A DNA stretch of 64,000 nt from Reticulitermes speratus (Eukaryota; Arthropoda; Insecta; Blattodea; Rhinotermitidae). Shown here one piece after another: positions 1-12,009 of the stretch (its first letter is position 1; each line of letters starts with the position of its first letter). Made by a program: the position numbers and the translations under genes. The notes below the pieces were generated by a model. The model worked only from the letters and a program-made list of their open reading frames with translations, was not told the origin of the DNA and ran no database searches. Location of the stretch: positions 30,358,001 to 30,422,000 of the forward strand of contig JAJKFL010000002.1 of the NCBI GenBank assembly GCA_021186555.1, written 5' to 3'.

Positions 1-75
1 ATTGATTAGTTAGTTACATCTCAGGAGCTGACAATATGAATGGTTAAAATTCTTTTACATTTTTTCTGCTTTTAG

Positions 76-275
76 GTGATGTGATGGGAAAAGCGACAAT
101 ATTTTTTTTGGTATCATACCTGTTCGCTCTTACTCTGTCACTCTACGGTTCTCTGGCTGGAATTTTAAACAAGGGTCAAATATTACTGGAATCTGCTGGA
201 TCGGGTGTTGCCTTCGTGCTTGGTGTCACCACTTTTTATGGAATCTGCAGCAAAGCTCACGAAGTGACTCACACT
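76..275 (+). CDS. GR gene A exon 5
   Basis: It is 200 nt long. The acceptor is tgcttttag and the donor is gtaaga. The first two bases complete a Gly codon split by a phase-1 intron. It encodes GDVMGK, then a hydrophobic helix ending LSLYGS, then a second hydrophobic run and CSKAHEVTHT. Confidence 0.85.
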
Positions 276-3200
276 GTAAGATACCACACTGTGGTGGTTC
301 CTTTCATTGTGCATGAGTACATTATGTGGATGACTGTACTGAGGCAGTGGAAAGATGTATCATGGTTGGTGTGGGGATGAATGCACTTGAACATTTCCCG
401 TTTCTGTATACTCTTGTATTCCCTTCAAGCCCCTTCGGGATTAAGAAAACCAGCCTAAAGCGCTTGTTCCTAGCGAAAATCTTCTCTTGATTATCATCAC
501 AAACATTCATTGAATATAAAGGACAGATGTTTAGAAGGAAAAGAAAATGTGTTGGAGGGGAAAGAGTAACAATTTGAGGGAGATATGGAGGGAGTCTATC
601 AATGGGACTTCCTTCCAGAGCTCCAGTAGTGATGTACAACGGTGTACAACTACAGTAGAGCGTCGATGATCCGAACTAATTGGGACCGAGGAAGTTCGGT
701 TAATCAAATATTTCGGATAATCAAACAGGAATGAAAATACCCAGTTTATACCAAACAAAGTGTAATCACAACTAAATTAGTTTACGCAAGATTATATTTT
801 TAAGCATTTAGAATTTTGAAATACGAAATATTACCATCAAATAATTGATTAAGGAAATGGTTTGTACATGATAACCAGCAAAAATTGAATAATACCTTTT
901 CCTTTACCCGCGGTGGTTCGGATAATTGACGGTTCGGATGAGTGGCGTTCGGATAATCGACAATCTACTGTATTAACGTAGATGAACATGGGCGGAAAAT
1001 AATTGTACGCTCTTTCTTCTGAAGAGGGTAGCAGTAATAAAGTACGAAGAGCCCGTAAGACCCGTGGTCTCACCTAAGATGTACGGTTAATCACTGAGGA
1101 GTTTGCGGTTGACCTTGGCAGTGGTTTGCGCTGAGGAAAGCCGACAGTCCTGTGCTTGTGATCAGTAAATCATGTATTCCATTTAAAAATGCATTGGGCT
1201 GAAGTGCAGTCGTGTTTTGTGCGTGTGAGATAACAGTTTATATTGTAGTTTTGTATGTGGTTGGAACTGTCATAAATTTGACTTTAAGCTTGTTATAAAA
1301 GAAACACCTGACAAATGACGACTGTTGGAAAGGAGGTCAAGCAGCAATAGTGACTCCGGTTTTTAACATGATCTACATGTTTTTAACATAATCTATATGT
1401 TTTTAAAACGGTCTATGTTTTTAACATGATCTATATGTTTTAACATGATCTATATATTTTAACACGATCTATATGTTTTAACATGATCTATATGTTTTTA
1501 ACATAATCTATATGTTTTTAACATGATCTTCCTCTTTCAATTTCCAGTATCTTTTCTTTTCCTTAAGGTCATCCAGTAGCTGCTTACGTCTTCTCCCTCG
1601 TCGTCCCGTCATTTCTATCCTTCCTTCTAACTTTCCTTCAATCACGTGTTTCAGAAGGCAGTTTCTACGCAAGATGTGACCAATCCAGTTAGCCTTTCTT
1701 CTTTTTATTGTATGTACGATATTCTTCTCCTCCTTGACTCTTGACTTCTTCATTTCTCACACGATCGGTCCAACTGATCTTCTCCATTCTTCTCCAGCAC
1801 CACATTTCAAAACTTTCCAGATACTTTTGATCTACTTTCCGAAGTGTCCACGTTTCAGCACCATACAAAGCTATGCTCCAAATGTAGCACTTTACTAGTT
1901 TCTTCCTTAAATTTAATTCCAGTTTGCTGGTGAAAAGATTTTTCTTCTTGTTGAATGCTGTTTTTGCCATGGCAATTCTGGATTTAATTTCACGTGTACA
2001 CCTTGCATCACTTGTTATCTTGCTACCCAAATAATTGAAATATTCCACATTCTCCAATTGTTTTTGATCTATCATAATTTTCATTGGGATGGTTGCCTTG
2101 AGATTTTCATTACTTTAGTTTTTCCCACATTCATTTCCATTCCATAGCGTCTTCCAATTTCAATTAGTCTATCAATCATGCCCTGTAGTACCTTTTCTTC
2201 CCTAGCCAGTAGCACAAGGTCGTCTGCATATTTCACAGTGCGAATTACTTGTCCTCCTATTTTGAAGTCTCCAAACCCTTCAACAGCTTCTTTGGTAAGG
2301 TACTCGCTGTATAAGTTGAACAGAATCGGTGACAAGCAGCAACCTTGTCTAACTCCTCTTCCAATCTTCACACTTCTCGTCTCCCCTTGGTCCAGTCGTA
2401 TTTTGACACTCTGTTCCATGTACAATTTGCTGATCAATCTTCGTTCGCGCCAGTCTATCCCAATTCCTTTTAGGATTTGCATTAATTTGGTCCAGTTGAC
2501 ATGGTCAAATGCCTTCTGCCAGTCTATGAAGCAAGCACACAATTCCTCATCTATGACCAAGGTTCGTTCTGATATTATTCTCAGCATCCCAATTGCATCC
2601 CTAGTTCCTTTTCCTCTTCTAAATCCAAACTGATCTTCTCCAAGTGCATCTTCAATTTTCTTCTCAAACCTTCTTCTAAGTATCCTCGCTACTATCTTTG
2701 CTGCATGAGCGATGATGCTGATTGTGCGATGGTCGCTGCATTTTGTAGCTTTGGGCTTCTTCTTTAAGGCAATCATTGTAACTTCAATAAAATCTCTGGG
2801 CCATTCTCCAGTTACATACATGCTGTTGATCATCTGTGTCATTAGCCTTAGACCACCTTCTCCCAACAATTTGAGTACATCCCCAGGTACATCATCATCT
2901 CCTGTAGCCTTCTTATCCCTCATCTCCTTGATGGCTTTTTCCACTTTACTTTGCAAAATATAAGGGCCTTTCTCGTCTTCATCGACTTCATCTTCAGGTT
3001 CGACGTCTAGATGTTCTGGTCGATTAGCTCGATCGTAGAGCTCTGTGATATAATTCTCCCAAATTTGCAATACTCGTCTCTGATTTATTATTATATTGCA
3101 TTGAGAGTGTTCGATGCCAATGTTTTGAATCCCATGATTTTCTTTCCAACCTATTTCCTTTGTATTCATGTACATTAAATCATAACGTCCTATTCTTTGA

Positions 3201-6200
3201 AATTCTATGATCTCGTCGCATATGCTCTCCAGATATTCCTTCTTGGCGTTGCCCGTGGCTCTTTTCAATTCGTTCCTCAGTCTTCTGTAGTTCTTCCTTC
3301 CTTCTTCATTGTTGACATTCTTCCAGTTCCTTCGTTCATCCATTTTACTGATCATCTCCTGTGTAATCCATGGCTTTCTTGCTCTCCTCTCGACTTTTCC
3401 AACCAAACCACTCATAGTATCTAACACACATTTCTTAATATTGTTCCACTGCACTTCCACATTCCCACTTTCACATTTGATTGCACCAAGCTGTTCTTCT
3501 AGTCTATCGTGTACTACCTGTCTTTGAGCATATAGCTTCTCCAAATCCCAACTTGGTTTTTTCTTGTGGAACCTCATGATCTTCTTCAATCTGGTGCAGA
3601 TCTTTGCAACCAGTAAATTGTGGTCAGAGTCAATATCTGCTCCAGGCAGTGTCTGCACATCCTTCACACTGTTCCTGAATCGCTGTTTCATTAGTACATA
3701 GTCCAGCTGATATCGATTCCTATCTCCTGGTGATTTCCACGTGTACAATCTTCTTTTAGGTTTTTTGAACCATGTGTTTGTTATAAACCAGTCCATTTCT
3801 TTCACAGAAGTCAATAAGCATTTGACCTCTCTGATTCCTCCTTACCAGTCCATATGGTCCAACAGTGTTGTGATGTGCTTTATCTCCAACCACACTGTTC
3901 CAATCTCCCATTATAATCGTGTTTGTCGCACCCTTTCCATCCTCTTCTAGAATTTCTTCAATTATATCATACAACTCTTCCACTTTGTCATCTTCATAGT
4001 CCGATGTTGGCATGTACACTTGCACTATCAAAATACTTACCGGTTCTGCCTGCAATTTAATAGCAATGATTCTGTCACTATACACACTCCTCTTAACAAC
4101 ACTTTTCACTACGCTTTTATGCACTACTATTGCTACGCCTCTTTCAGCACTGTCACCCCCGGAATAATACACTGTATAATCACCACTTTTTATTTCACCT
4201 TGACCCTTCCACCACACTTCACTAACACCTAAAGAACTATACCGCCGTTTTGCAGTTCAACTGCATTCTCTTGAGTAAGGACATTAATTACTCACATTAT
4301 TGACGTGTAGAACAGGGCTAACAACTGACACAAGTGTGACCATCAATTGTACAGCATATTACGACTAATACCGTGTTTACCAAAATCATGCACCCGTTTG
4401 GTCCGAGTTAATGAAAAACGCTTTTCGATTCTACTGCATTTTCATCGATATCTCCTAGTCTGGCACACTGTTTATACCAGCTGCCATTTGCTGTGTACTG
4501 CGAAGTTCATTTGTCCTGTGTTCTTCAATTAAGTGTATACACAGTTTGCCTTCTTAATGCACTTTTTTTTATCAAACGCACTTGGATTCTTTCAGGCGCT
4601 TTCGCAAAATTTCGAAAAGTGAAAATTAGCTTCGTCATGTATGTCTGTTCTTCCGTCCATCCAGCTGTCTGCCCATCCTCATGAAAAACTCGGCTCCTAC
4701 TGGACGGATTTTCAAGAAATTTGATATTTGAAGATTTTTCGAAACTGTGTTGAGACAATTCAAGTTTGATCAAAATCTGACAAGAAGAACGGGCATTTTA
4801 CATGAATACCTATTACATTTATGATAATATCTCGCTGAAGTTTTCTTACGTTGAGAAATGTTTCAGACGAAATTTGTAGAAAAAATAAAAACACACATTT
4901 TGTGTGTGATAAATTTTTTCCTGAAAATCTTCCTTTTATGAGATAATATGGAAAAATACGGTAGAGCCAGGCAGGCCACAATATACTGTTAGTATGCCGC
5001 ATGCACATTGCATGCTGAATAACTAAGGCTACAGACTCACATTCAGAATATGTAATATTTATTGCTTTTCCCGGCAACAGTGGTTACTCGAAAGCGCCTC
5101 AATGTTGCGTTTGTATGTACATTACCTTTCTTCTTTACATTGTTGCGCTTGTCCACACGGATGACCTTGACAGGATAACGCAGCAGCAATATACATGCAA
5201 GTTAACCAAAGTCCGTCACCAGACACACATTAGAGTTGTAACAAAATGCAATTGGGCTGAGGCAATACTAAAATAGTAAAGGCAAGGTAAGTTTTTCTCA
5301 CGTCCGATTAAGCACCAAGTCATGAAGACTATACAGACTGAGTGCCCCTAGAGCCAGTTTGGAGTCCATGTAAGGAAGCAAAATCTCTGCTCCTTCTGGC
5401 AATCAAACGCCATTCGACGGCCGTCCAACCCGCAGCCTAGTTACTATACCGACTAAAATATTGCGGCTTCTGGAAGACATGAGGCTTTATCACAGTTGAT
5501 TATATACATTCAATTACTGTGGTTGATTTTAATGATGGATTCTTGTGGTTATATAGGCCTACTGATATCCTGAAATGAAATTAAGATAATTTCTAATGCG
5601 TAGAAGGGAATACTTGGTGAAATACATGTAGGATTTTATTTCTGAGGCGAAGAAACATTGCAGTCAGTAATGATCACTCCATTTTCATTACAGATTGGAA
5701 CAGAAATGCTAGAAGACTTACAGTTTATGAAGTCATGCTACTTACATCCTGAGATAAATGTTCAGGTATGCGTCCCTATTATAATAAGGTGAATGCAAGT
5801 TAAATCTTCATTTTAGTGTTATAAAAGCAGACGAGACACTAATAGCGCCAGAATAAAAACTAGTTACCTTTATTTTCAGTAGTTCATTTTCGAAATAATT
5901 TGTAGTCATCATTATTATATTTCTAAGTTTCGCACAATATGTAGCGCTTTCTAATAAAACCTTGTAGTAGGAACATTAGTTTGTTAACACAAATGCATTA
6001 TGATTTTTTGCTCTCTACGATAAATGGACGGAGCGCCCTTAGATTTAGGATGTACTATTATTTCCATATATTGGTGAAAACTGCGAATGTGTTGCATGAA
6101 TAGTGGCTAGCCTTCGTCAAATGACAGTCCCCTCAAATTGGGATTTCGGCGAGAACCTAGCAACAGCTTACAGTAAAATATGACGTTATACGTAATTGCC

Positions 6201-8006
6201 ACAAGGTCTTGGTCTTCTTCTACCAGAGGCGAGTAAATTCTCTGCCAGCTGAGGAAGACCCATGGAGTCAGCCGTCACTCAAACGACAGACACTCTCGTT
6301 ACCACCACACAAAGGAGCCTGTAAGGCCTCACATCTCCAGCAGCAGACCTTCCATCTCTGCGTTGCGCTTAGTAACATCGAAAGGTTGAAAATATAATTT
6401 CAGATCTACTGGCACTTAAGTACGCAAATACTTACAGTTCTCGAAAAAGGATTATATCGTAAGTCATGACGACTGTAAGAACTTGCACGTCACTTACGGA
6501 AATAATCAGCGGAACAAACAAAATACACTTACATAATGTTATGTGACTTTTAGCTTTGTTAAAGTTTAAGATATTACAGTAACACTGAACTGTAATTTAT
6601 AAACTTCATTACAGGTGAGAAACTTTCTGCAAACTATATCCATGAATCCGCCAGTGATATCCGCACTTGGTTTCGTGACCATCAATAAAGGAATGGTAAA
6701 ATCTGTGAGTATTAGAGCCACGAGACTTTTATCAGTACAAAGTTTCCTTATAGTGCATAACATACTGCTTCAGGAAATTACGTAAATATAGAATGGCTGA
6801 GAACGTTGACCGAGAGTTCGGGTCGAGTAAGATTTTGGGTGACTTCTTAAGTAGCAGATCTTCCGTTATTTTCCCGAGGATTCTGCTCTAAGGAATTAGC
6901 TGGTAGAGTGTTTACTTGTGTTGTTAAAAATTCTGAGCGTCCATGTTTCTGTAATAAGAGGAAGTGAAAAAAAATATTTGGCTTCGATATCTTCAGATTC
7001 CTTAATGAAGACCGGAGGGAAGTAGTAAGGGCTTGTATCGGTATTACTGAGAACTATTTGTCTTTACTCTTTAATAAACATTGTTATGCTTAGTTAAGTA
7101 TCTCACCATACATACAAGAAAACAAACTTCGTACTTTTTGTGTTTTAATAGCATATGCGGATTTTAATATTTTTTCCGTAATTTTCAATAATCAGTCAGA
7201 ATTGTGATGTCCTTACATACATTTTAACCAAGATTACACCTGGAAAAATATTAAATATTCAATAGGCGAAGCTGGTCTGTATTACATAGAAAATTTTAAT
7301 TCCTAGCTTGAAGAAAATACACAAAATCAATTTTCGTCTAATGGATATTCAGGAAAATTATCGTTACGTATTCTTTAATTTTAATCAGGGTGCATATGTG
7401 AATACAAACCCATGAAAGGAATAAAGTTTACCCTTATAAAGTTCCATTGGTGTTTTGAGTTATTTTCGATACTATAGTATATCTGAGGAGCAATGAGAAA
7501 CACTTCTCTTAATATTCATTACAGTAATCACCAATACATTTACTGTTAATTAAGTAAATACACGTACATTCTGAATCATATATGAGGTTCGAAATGCAGT
7601 ATCAAGATGACGGTCTCGTAGGATGTGATACAATGTTTTTGGTAGGTATGTATATAAAATATTGTGGAGGAATTAGCTTCTTCCATTTGCAGACCAAAAG
7701 ATGGTACGTAGCTATTAAACTGCACGGCGTTACATGCCACAAGATAGTGATTCTTATATTCGACATGCTCAGGTACGCCTACAAGTGAGCCAATATGTAA
7801 CAACTTAAGCTTCTTTGAGGTTATGTCTGTAAAATATATCCAAACAAATGTTTCAATTTAAAGTAATCCTATTACCTTGACTTAATCTGTTTCAGTATGC
7901 GTCCACCCTGGTAACCTACATGATAGTCTTGTTGCAGTTCAGCATGGGACAACGTAATAATAACAGTGATTGTAATGTGACACAAAATGCTACAGGGACG
8001 ATTTAA
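76..8006 (+). CDS. Gustatory receptor gene A, 3' part (exons 5-8), cut by window edge
   Basis: Four exons, 76-275, 5694-5765, 6615-6704 and 7896-8006 (TAA), join into one open frame of about 156 residues. They match exons 5-8 of genes B, C and D in length (200, 72, 90 nt), phase and protein motifs. Exon 5 begins GDVMGK and holds a hydrophobic segment ending LSLYGSL; exon 7 has NPPVISALGF; exon 8 has TYMIVLLQF, the C-terminal hallmark of the insect GR (7tm_7) family. GRs are seven-helix, ligand-gated cation channels in dendrites of taste neurons. Exons 1-4 lie left of the window. All splice sites are GT-AG. Intron 5 (276-5693) is swollen by a MITE, a LINE and a dispersed repeat. No stop or frameshift is seen in the visible part. 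The ligand is unknown. Confidence 0.88.
653..970. mobile_element. Pogo/Tigger-like MITE (318 bp)
   Basis: The element is flanked by TA on both sides (651-652, 971-972). Its left end, cagtagagcgtcgatgatcc, matches the reverse complement of its right end, cagtagattgtcgattatcc. The inner sequence (gttcggataatc motifs) resembles termini of pogo/Tigger elements. It has no coding capacity and lies in intron 5 of gene A. Confidence 0.7.
1355..1527. repeat. About 20-bp tandem repeat at LINE 3' end
   Basis: There are about eight degenerate copies of a unit like aacatgatctatatgttttt. The repeat begins exactly where the LINE C-terminal reading frame ends, so it is probably the element's own 3' tail. 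Short tandem repeats are typical 3' ends of RTE-like elements. Confidence 0.75.
2081..3814 (-). pseudogene. LINE reverse transcriptase, main open stretch
   Basis: This 577-residue stretch spans the end of the endonuclease and the whole RT core. Seen in order are DSDHNLLV (about residue 62), DHRTISI (motif 1 area), DQFGFRRGKGTRDAI, FIDWQKAFDHV (Asp of motif A), RGVRQGCCLSP (motif B) and VKYADDLVLLA (motif C). The catalytic aspartates are intact. It is separated by frameshifts from the upstream endonuclease part (3756-4217) and from the downstream C-terminal parts (1689-2084, 1508-1753). Confidence 0.85.
4560..5145 (-). repeat. Dispersed repeat R1, long copy 1
   Basis: Read on the - strand, this block matches 54150-54690 along about 520 bp, from cattgaggcgctt through tctggctctaccatattttt to gacgaagctaat and the final tttcgaaattttgcg. 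A shorter copy is at 16260-16580. No open frame is conserved and no terminal repeats are seen; the class is unknown. It lies in intron 5 of gene A. Confidence 0.75.
5694..5765 (+). CDS. GR gene A exon 6
   Basis: It is 72 nt, in phase 0 at both ends, bounded by attacag and gtatgc. It encodes 24 residues, IGTEMLEDLQFMKSCYLHPE and four more, equivalent to the 24-residue exon 6 of genes B and D. Confidence 0.82.
6615..6704 (+). CDS. GR gene A exon 7
   Basis: It is 90 nt, phase 0, bounded by attacag and gtgagt. It encodes 30 residues with FLQTISMNPPVISALGF, the segment just before the last helix in all four receptors. Confidence 0.87.
7896..8006 (+). CDS. GR gene A exon 8 (terminal)
   Basis: It follows acceptor ctgtttcag and ends in TAA. 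It encodes 36 residues starting [15 protein letters not shown], the GR C-terminal signature, followed by a short Asn-rich tail. Confidence 0.9.
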   Translation, partial: YASTLVTYMIVLLQFSMGQRNNNSDCNVTQNATGTI

Positions 8007-8354
8007 CTACTGAGATATGTAAATGGTTGCAAAATATACACTTCGCTATATTAATTTTGATCGTTTATTTAACGAAGCTCAGAATACATAGCGTCGAGTG
8101 GCAGGATGGTTTGTGGAAAACGAATTGTAGAGAATGGTGAATGGAAGAAATTATAATATACAGTAATTTGAGGTGCTATCCTGGGATGTGCTTGCAGGGA
8201 ATGGGCAAAAACATGGGTAAGCCCAGGGTATCTTGTATATTGGCTGGGATTAGAACCGGCGTCTCCCAAACACAAGACAGAAGCAACTCTGCTTGTACCG
8301 ACTTTCTCGGTGGAATACTTTAATGTGGTTAAAGAAAGAAAATGAAGTCATTAC

Positions 8355-8360
8355 AATAAA
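8355..8360 (+). promoter_or_regulatory. Candidate poly(A) signal of gene A
   Basis: This is an AATAAA about 350 bp after the stop codon of gene A. Position is the only evidence. Confidence 0.35.
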
Positions 8361-9149
8361 TACTTTAAATCAGATATTAAACAAAGCACAATGGAGCTCT
8401 GCTGGTTGAAGTTAAGGTACGAACGAAATATTATGAACATATACTACAAAACAAAGATAGGATGCCCAGCTTAATGGTCAACCCGCTTATAGAATCTATA
8501 AACCAGCATGCAGAATGTATAATAAAGATCTGCAGGTGTTAGACTTGACCTTATAAAAAAACTCATACATATTTGACCATTGGCAAATTATTAAAATTTT
8601 TTGAAGTTGTTTTCAAGAAATTGCCGATGCTGCGATCCCTATAGGCCCTAATGTATTTACGGTCGTCCTCTATGTGTGGGGGTGTTATTATCATAAACCG
8701 CTATCTATATACATCACATTAACAGCGACATGCGGTAGAATCTGGTGAATTAGCAGACCACAAACGACGGCTCATTTTTCAATCGACCCCCACAAATGTT
8801 ATGTAAAGTGGTCACTGAATTATCGGCTGTTTGAATAGTTGCAATATTTTGTTGGAAGAAGCGGTATTCATCTCGTCACTGATTTTTTTTAAAGTGCAGA
8901 AATTTGTACACTGTGTCCTTCTAAATTTATTGAATCTGAAAAAAAAGGTAGGTCCGATTATAGTAATAAAATAATTATTTTTGTTGCACTGTCAGCACCC
9001 CATACTTCAACTTTAATGTCATGTAACGGCAACTCGTATGTTAGCCTGGGATTATCTGCCGACCAGTATTTGTTATTGTAAATATTTACGTGACATTTTA
9101 TGTAATCTCATCTGTAAAATTTAATAGTAATTGATCGACCCCACTACAG

Positions 9150-9440
9150 CAAGCTTCTTCGTAAAACTAGTCACGAAACCGTAACGTCGCAACAAATATT
9201 TTAGTGCACATATATTCTGAACATGCTTCCTTACTGTATAACCTTACTTCCGAAAATAAAAGTCGTTCTCGCTGTCGATTCTTCTCCAACATCGAACCTT
9301 CTCTTCGATATTTGTGCACCCATCGATATATTGTTGATTTCGAAAGAATTGAAGAACCGGAAAAAAATTTTCTAAATTTGCTGCAACATTTTACATAGAA
9401 TTGTTTCCTTATGCAGATTTTCACTGTAGAATCTCTCTGT
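9150..9440 (-). pseudogene. Transposase helix-turn-helix fragment
   Basis: The - strand reads FYVKCCSKFRKFF, then SKSTIYRWVHKYRREGSML and KNRQRER. The STIYRWVHKYRREGS core resembles the N-terminal helix-turn-helix of Tc1/IS630-like transposases common in insects. The catalytic domain is missing and the fragment is surrounded by stops. Confidence 0.5.
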
Positions 9441-10039
9441 ATTACTCTCTACATACATTCACAAACCGAAACAACTGAAGATTTATACCCGCAGCTTTTG
9501 AACCTGTACTGTTCTGAAAACTTTATATGTGTGGCTACGCCTCTACAGGACATACGTAAGCGAAATCTCTGGGAGAAAACTGCTGGGAATTATTCTGTAC
9601 TTATTGATTTGATAAAATTAACCGCGATTTGCTGTGGAAAGTGCTGTCTGTTAAAACTATGTTTCATATATGTTAAAAATGTTTAACTCTTGTGTGCTAA
9701 GGAACTAATTACGTGTCGGTGGTTGGGGTATCGCAATAAATCTGAAGTGGTCAATTCTGTATAATTTAAACATGTCCGACATAAACTCAACACATCGCAC
9801 GGACGCAATTAATTGTAACTCACAGAGCTGTTAGCAGTGTTTGTAATTTATGATATATTCCCAGCTACAATCAACTATTAGTTATCGCAGTCAGACTAAA
9901 AATAAAATAAAAAGTTCGCAGCAAAATTTACATATACTTCAAAAATCTATTTACGTCTATCTTAGCAGAACCCCGTATTAAGTACTATAATGTCGATTCT
10001 ACTTTAAAATTTTATATTAGTCTCACCGTGCATTTTTTC

Positions 10040-10145
10040 AATTCACTTTTTAAAACACCAATGAAATGCACTTCACTTTCACTTTTATTATGTAATAATC
10101 TACCCCTACCTATGTTTCGGTCTTATATGAGGCCATCTTCAGGGG
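10040..10145 (-). repeat. Hammerhead-like repeat end, copy 1
   Basis: On the - strand CTGAAGA (10142-10136) is followed by T, an imperfect stem, and GAAA (10118-10115). Further on comes a stretch like gtgcatttcattggtgtt, which other copies in the window share. Confidence 0.45.
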
Positions 10146-10814
10146 GTTCATAAACTACGTTCATTTTACATCCAATGTTACGTCTGCCATTATACTGGCG
10201 CAATCTCTTTGTATATAAGTTACAATCACTTACAAAGTCAGAATATAATATATATATATATGTATATATAAACACAGAATATACAGTACTTTAAAAGTTC
10301 GTGCGTCTGTCACATTCTTATTACTGAATATAGGAAATTAAAAAGTTTAGTGTCTTGGGGGCCTTCTGTATCACAACGTGCATTCCAAGTTCCGTAAAAT
10401 CAATCATTTTGAACGTTGAAGGGACACACTTACAGTCTGTTGATTTTTATAGTCTGCTTCTTATTCTTAAGAAGAGTATGTATTCTAAAAGTGTAATTTC
10501 AAAATATGATGGACGTTAATACAAACAATTAAATTCTCTCCAAATACTCAATTCTCCTGTATCTGATCTTTTCCCGTTGCGTCCTAAGTTACACTCCGAA
10601 TGCTGGACTGCCATAACATGTGTGAACTGGTTTCAGTGTTGGCCGAGACAAAAGCTTTGATGATTTTCCTCAGTATCTAAGGCGGATTCCACTATAATAG
10701 ATTGAAGTAAACCACGATAAGGTTTTCTAACACATTATATCAGCCCCTACACATTCTGCACCTGTGCATCACACTGGTGCATCACAGTGGAAAATAATTT
10801 GAAATATATATACT

Positions 10815-11270
10815 ACATTATACATAAATACACAGCTACATACACACATAAAAACATACATACGTACAAACTCGAATACATATATACACATAAAAACAAA
10901 CATACATACACACACAAATACATAATACTTACGTACATACATACGTACATACATACACACACACGCACACAAATACATAGTACATACATACGTACATACA
11001 TACACACACACACGCACACAAATACATACGTACATACACTCATAAAATACATATATGCATACATACGTACATACACACACAAATACATACATACATGCAT
11101 ACATACACATTCGAATACATATATACACATAATAAAAAAAATATATATATATACACACAATTACATACATATATACATACAAACACAAATACATATATAC
11201 ATACATAGATACGTACATACATACATACATACATACATACATACATACATACATAACTTACATACATACA
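10815..11270. repeat. ACAT/GTAC microsatellite
   Basis: About 450 bp of tetranucleotide repeat (acat, cgta, acac variants). It creates long spurious open frames of Tyr, Thr, His and Ile on one strand and Met, Tyr, Val and Cys on the other. Confidence 0.95.
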
Positions 11271-11825
11271 CCCCACACAAGTGAATACAAGACATTGATT
11301 CGGTTGCTTGGTATTTGAGGTTCTCACAATGATGAAAAATTCTGGGTCGACATTAAAAATGGGGGCACCACGTCCCTTCGGAACTTTGGCTCCCATCTAC
11401 GAAACTACACGGTGTAACAACCCAAACGACGAAAACGATATTACTTGCGATGTATGTGGTTATCTCATGAAATGCATAATTATGTACGTATTATTGAGTA
11501 CACAACTTTGGTGTTGATCGGCCCACACGCACGCCTGTTTGTAAGGAAACTTTGCTGCTTTGGCGTTTGTGTGTGTTAGCTTGACACTGCATGGCGAGAT
11601 GACACGATAAGACGACTACATTAAGCGTGATAGCATGTTGGATCAATGGCGCTGGTGCTCGCACAGACAGATATATCACACCGTGGGTGTTGGAGTCCAC
11701 TTAGATATTATTGTAAGCATATAAATGTAACACTTTCTAATGAATAGTGCTGTTACAGAAGAAACTTCAAGGAAGATAGTTTAAAAATTTTATTCTGTTG
11801 AAAATAAAAAGTGTCCTTTGTAATA

Positions 11826-12009
11826 ATGTATCGTTTTGACCCCAAACATTCAGAAAAGATTTTCTTCAGACGAATTAACACAATCTCTTCGGGAGAAAAT
11901 TCTTCGCAACAATTTAAATTGGAAGACAAATATTATGTAAATCAAATGAAACCACTTTTAATTACAATGAAGTATGTAGGATTACTGCCTATTACTATAT
12001 CAAAGTCAG
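11826..12009 (+). CDS. GR gene B exon 1
   Basis: It begins at ATG with MYRFDPKHSEKIFFRR and ends tcag before gtgagt, leaving one base of a split Gly codon. The motif YYVNQMKPLLITMKYVGLLP matches HSQIKPLLLLLRLMGALP of gene C and [17 protein letters not shown] of gene D. Confidence 0.88.

Larger units (their letters stand above)
1355..4245 (-). mobile_element. 5'-truncated non-LTR retrotransposon (APE endonuclease + reverse transcriptase)
   Basis: Read on the - strand from about 4245 to 1508, the element encodes the later part of an APE-type endonuclease (GVSEVWWKGQ, MGDWNSVVGD, DSDHNLLVA), then a reverse transcriptase with motif A (FIDWQKAFDHVNW), RQGCCLSPILFNLY and the catalytic YADD near residue 529 of its 577-residue open stretch. 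A C-terminal region follows (YNYLGSKI-like, GAETWTL, WIGHILRR). The frame breaks near 3790, 2083 and 1730, so it is dead. The 5' end is truncated inside the endonuclease, as is usual for LINEs. The 3' end runs straight into about eight copies of a roughly 20-bp tandem repeat. The clade is uncertain; the repeated tail and the C-terminal region suggest an RTE-like group. It sits antisense in intron 5 of gene A. Confidence 0.9.
8007..11825. other. Spacer between GR genes A and B
   Basis: No host gene is seen. The spacer holds a degraded transposase fragment (9150-9440), a hammerhead-like repeat end (10040-10145) and a long ACAT microsatellite (10815-11270). The rest is AT-rich sequence in which I see nothing specific. 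Confidence 0.7.

Noticed and set aside
1355-1527. CRISPR-like array
   Set aside because: Units are contiguous with no unique spacers, and the genome is eukaryotic.
2178-3527. + strand open frames of 70-150 residues
   Set aside because: Antisense of the LINE reverse transcriptase.
7576-7803. Overlapping open frames on both strands in intron 7 of gene A
   Set aside because: No motif, no homology recognised, and intronic position; chance open frames.
10769-11284. Long open frames rich in Met-Tyr-Val-Cys or Thr-Tyr-His-Ile
   Set aside because: They are translations of an ACAT/GTAC microsatellite read on both strands, not proteins.
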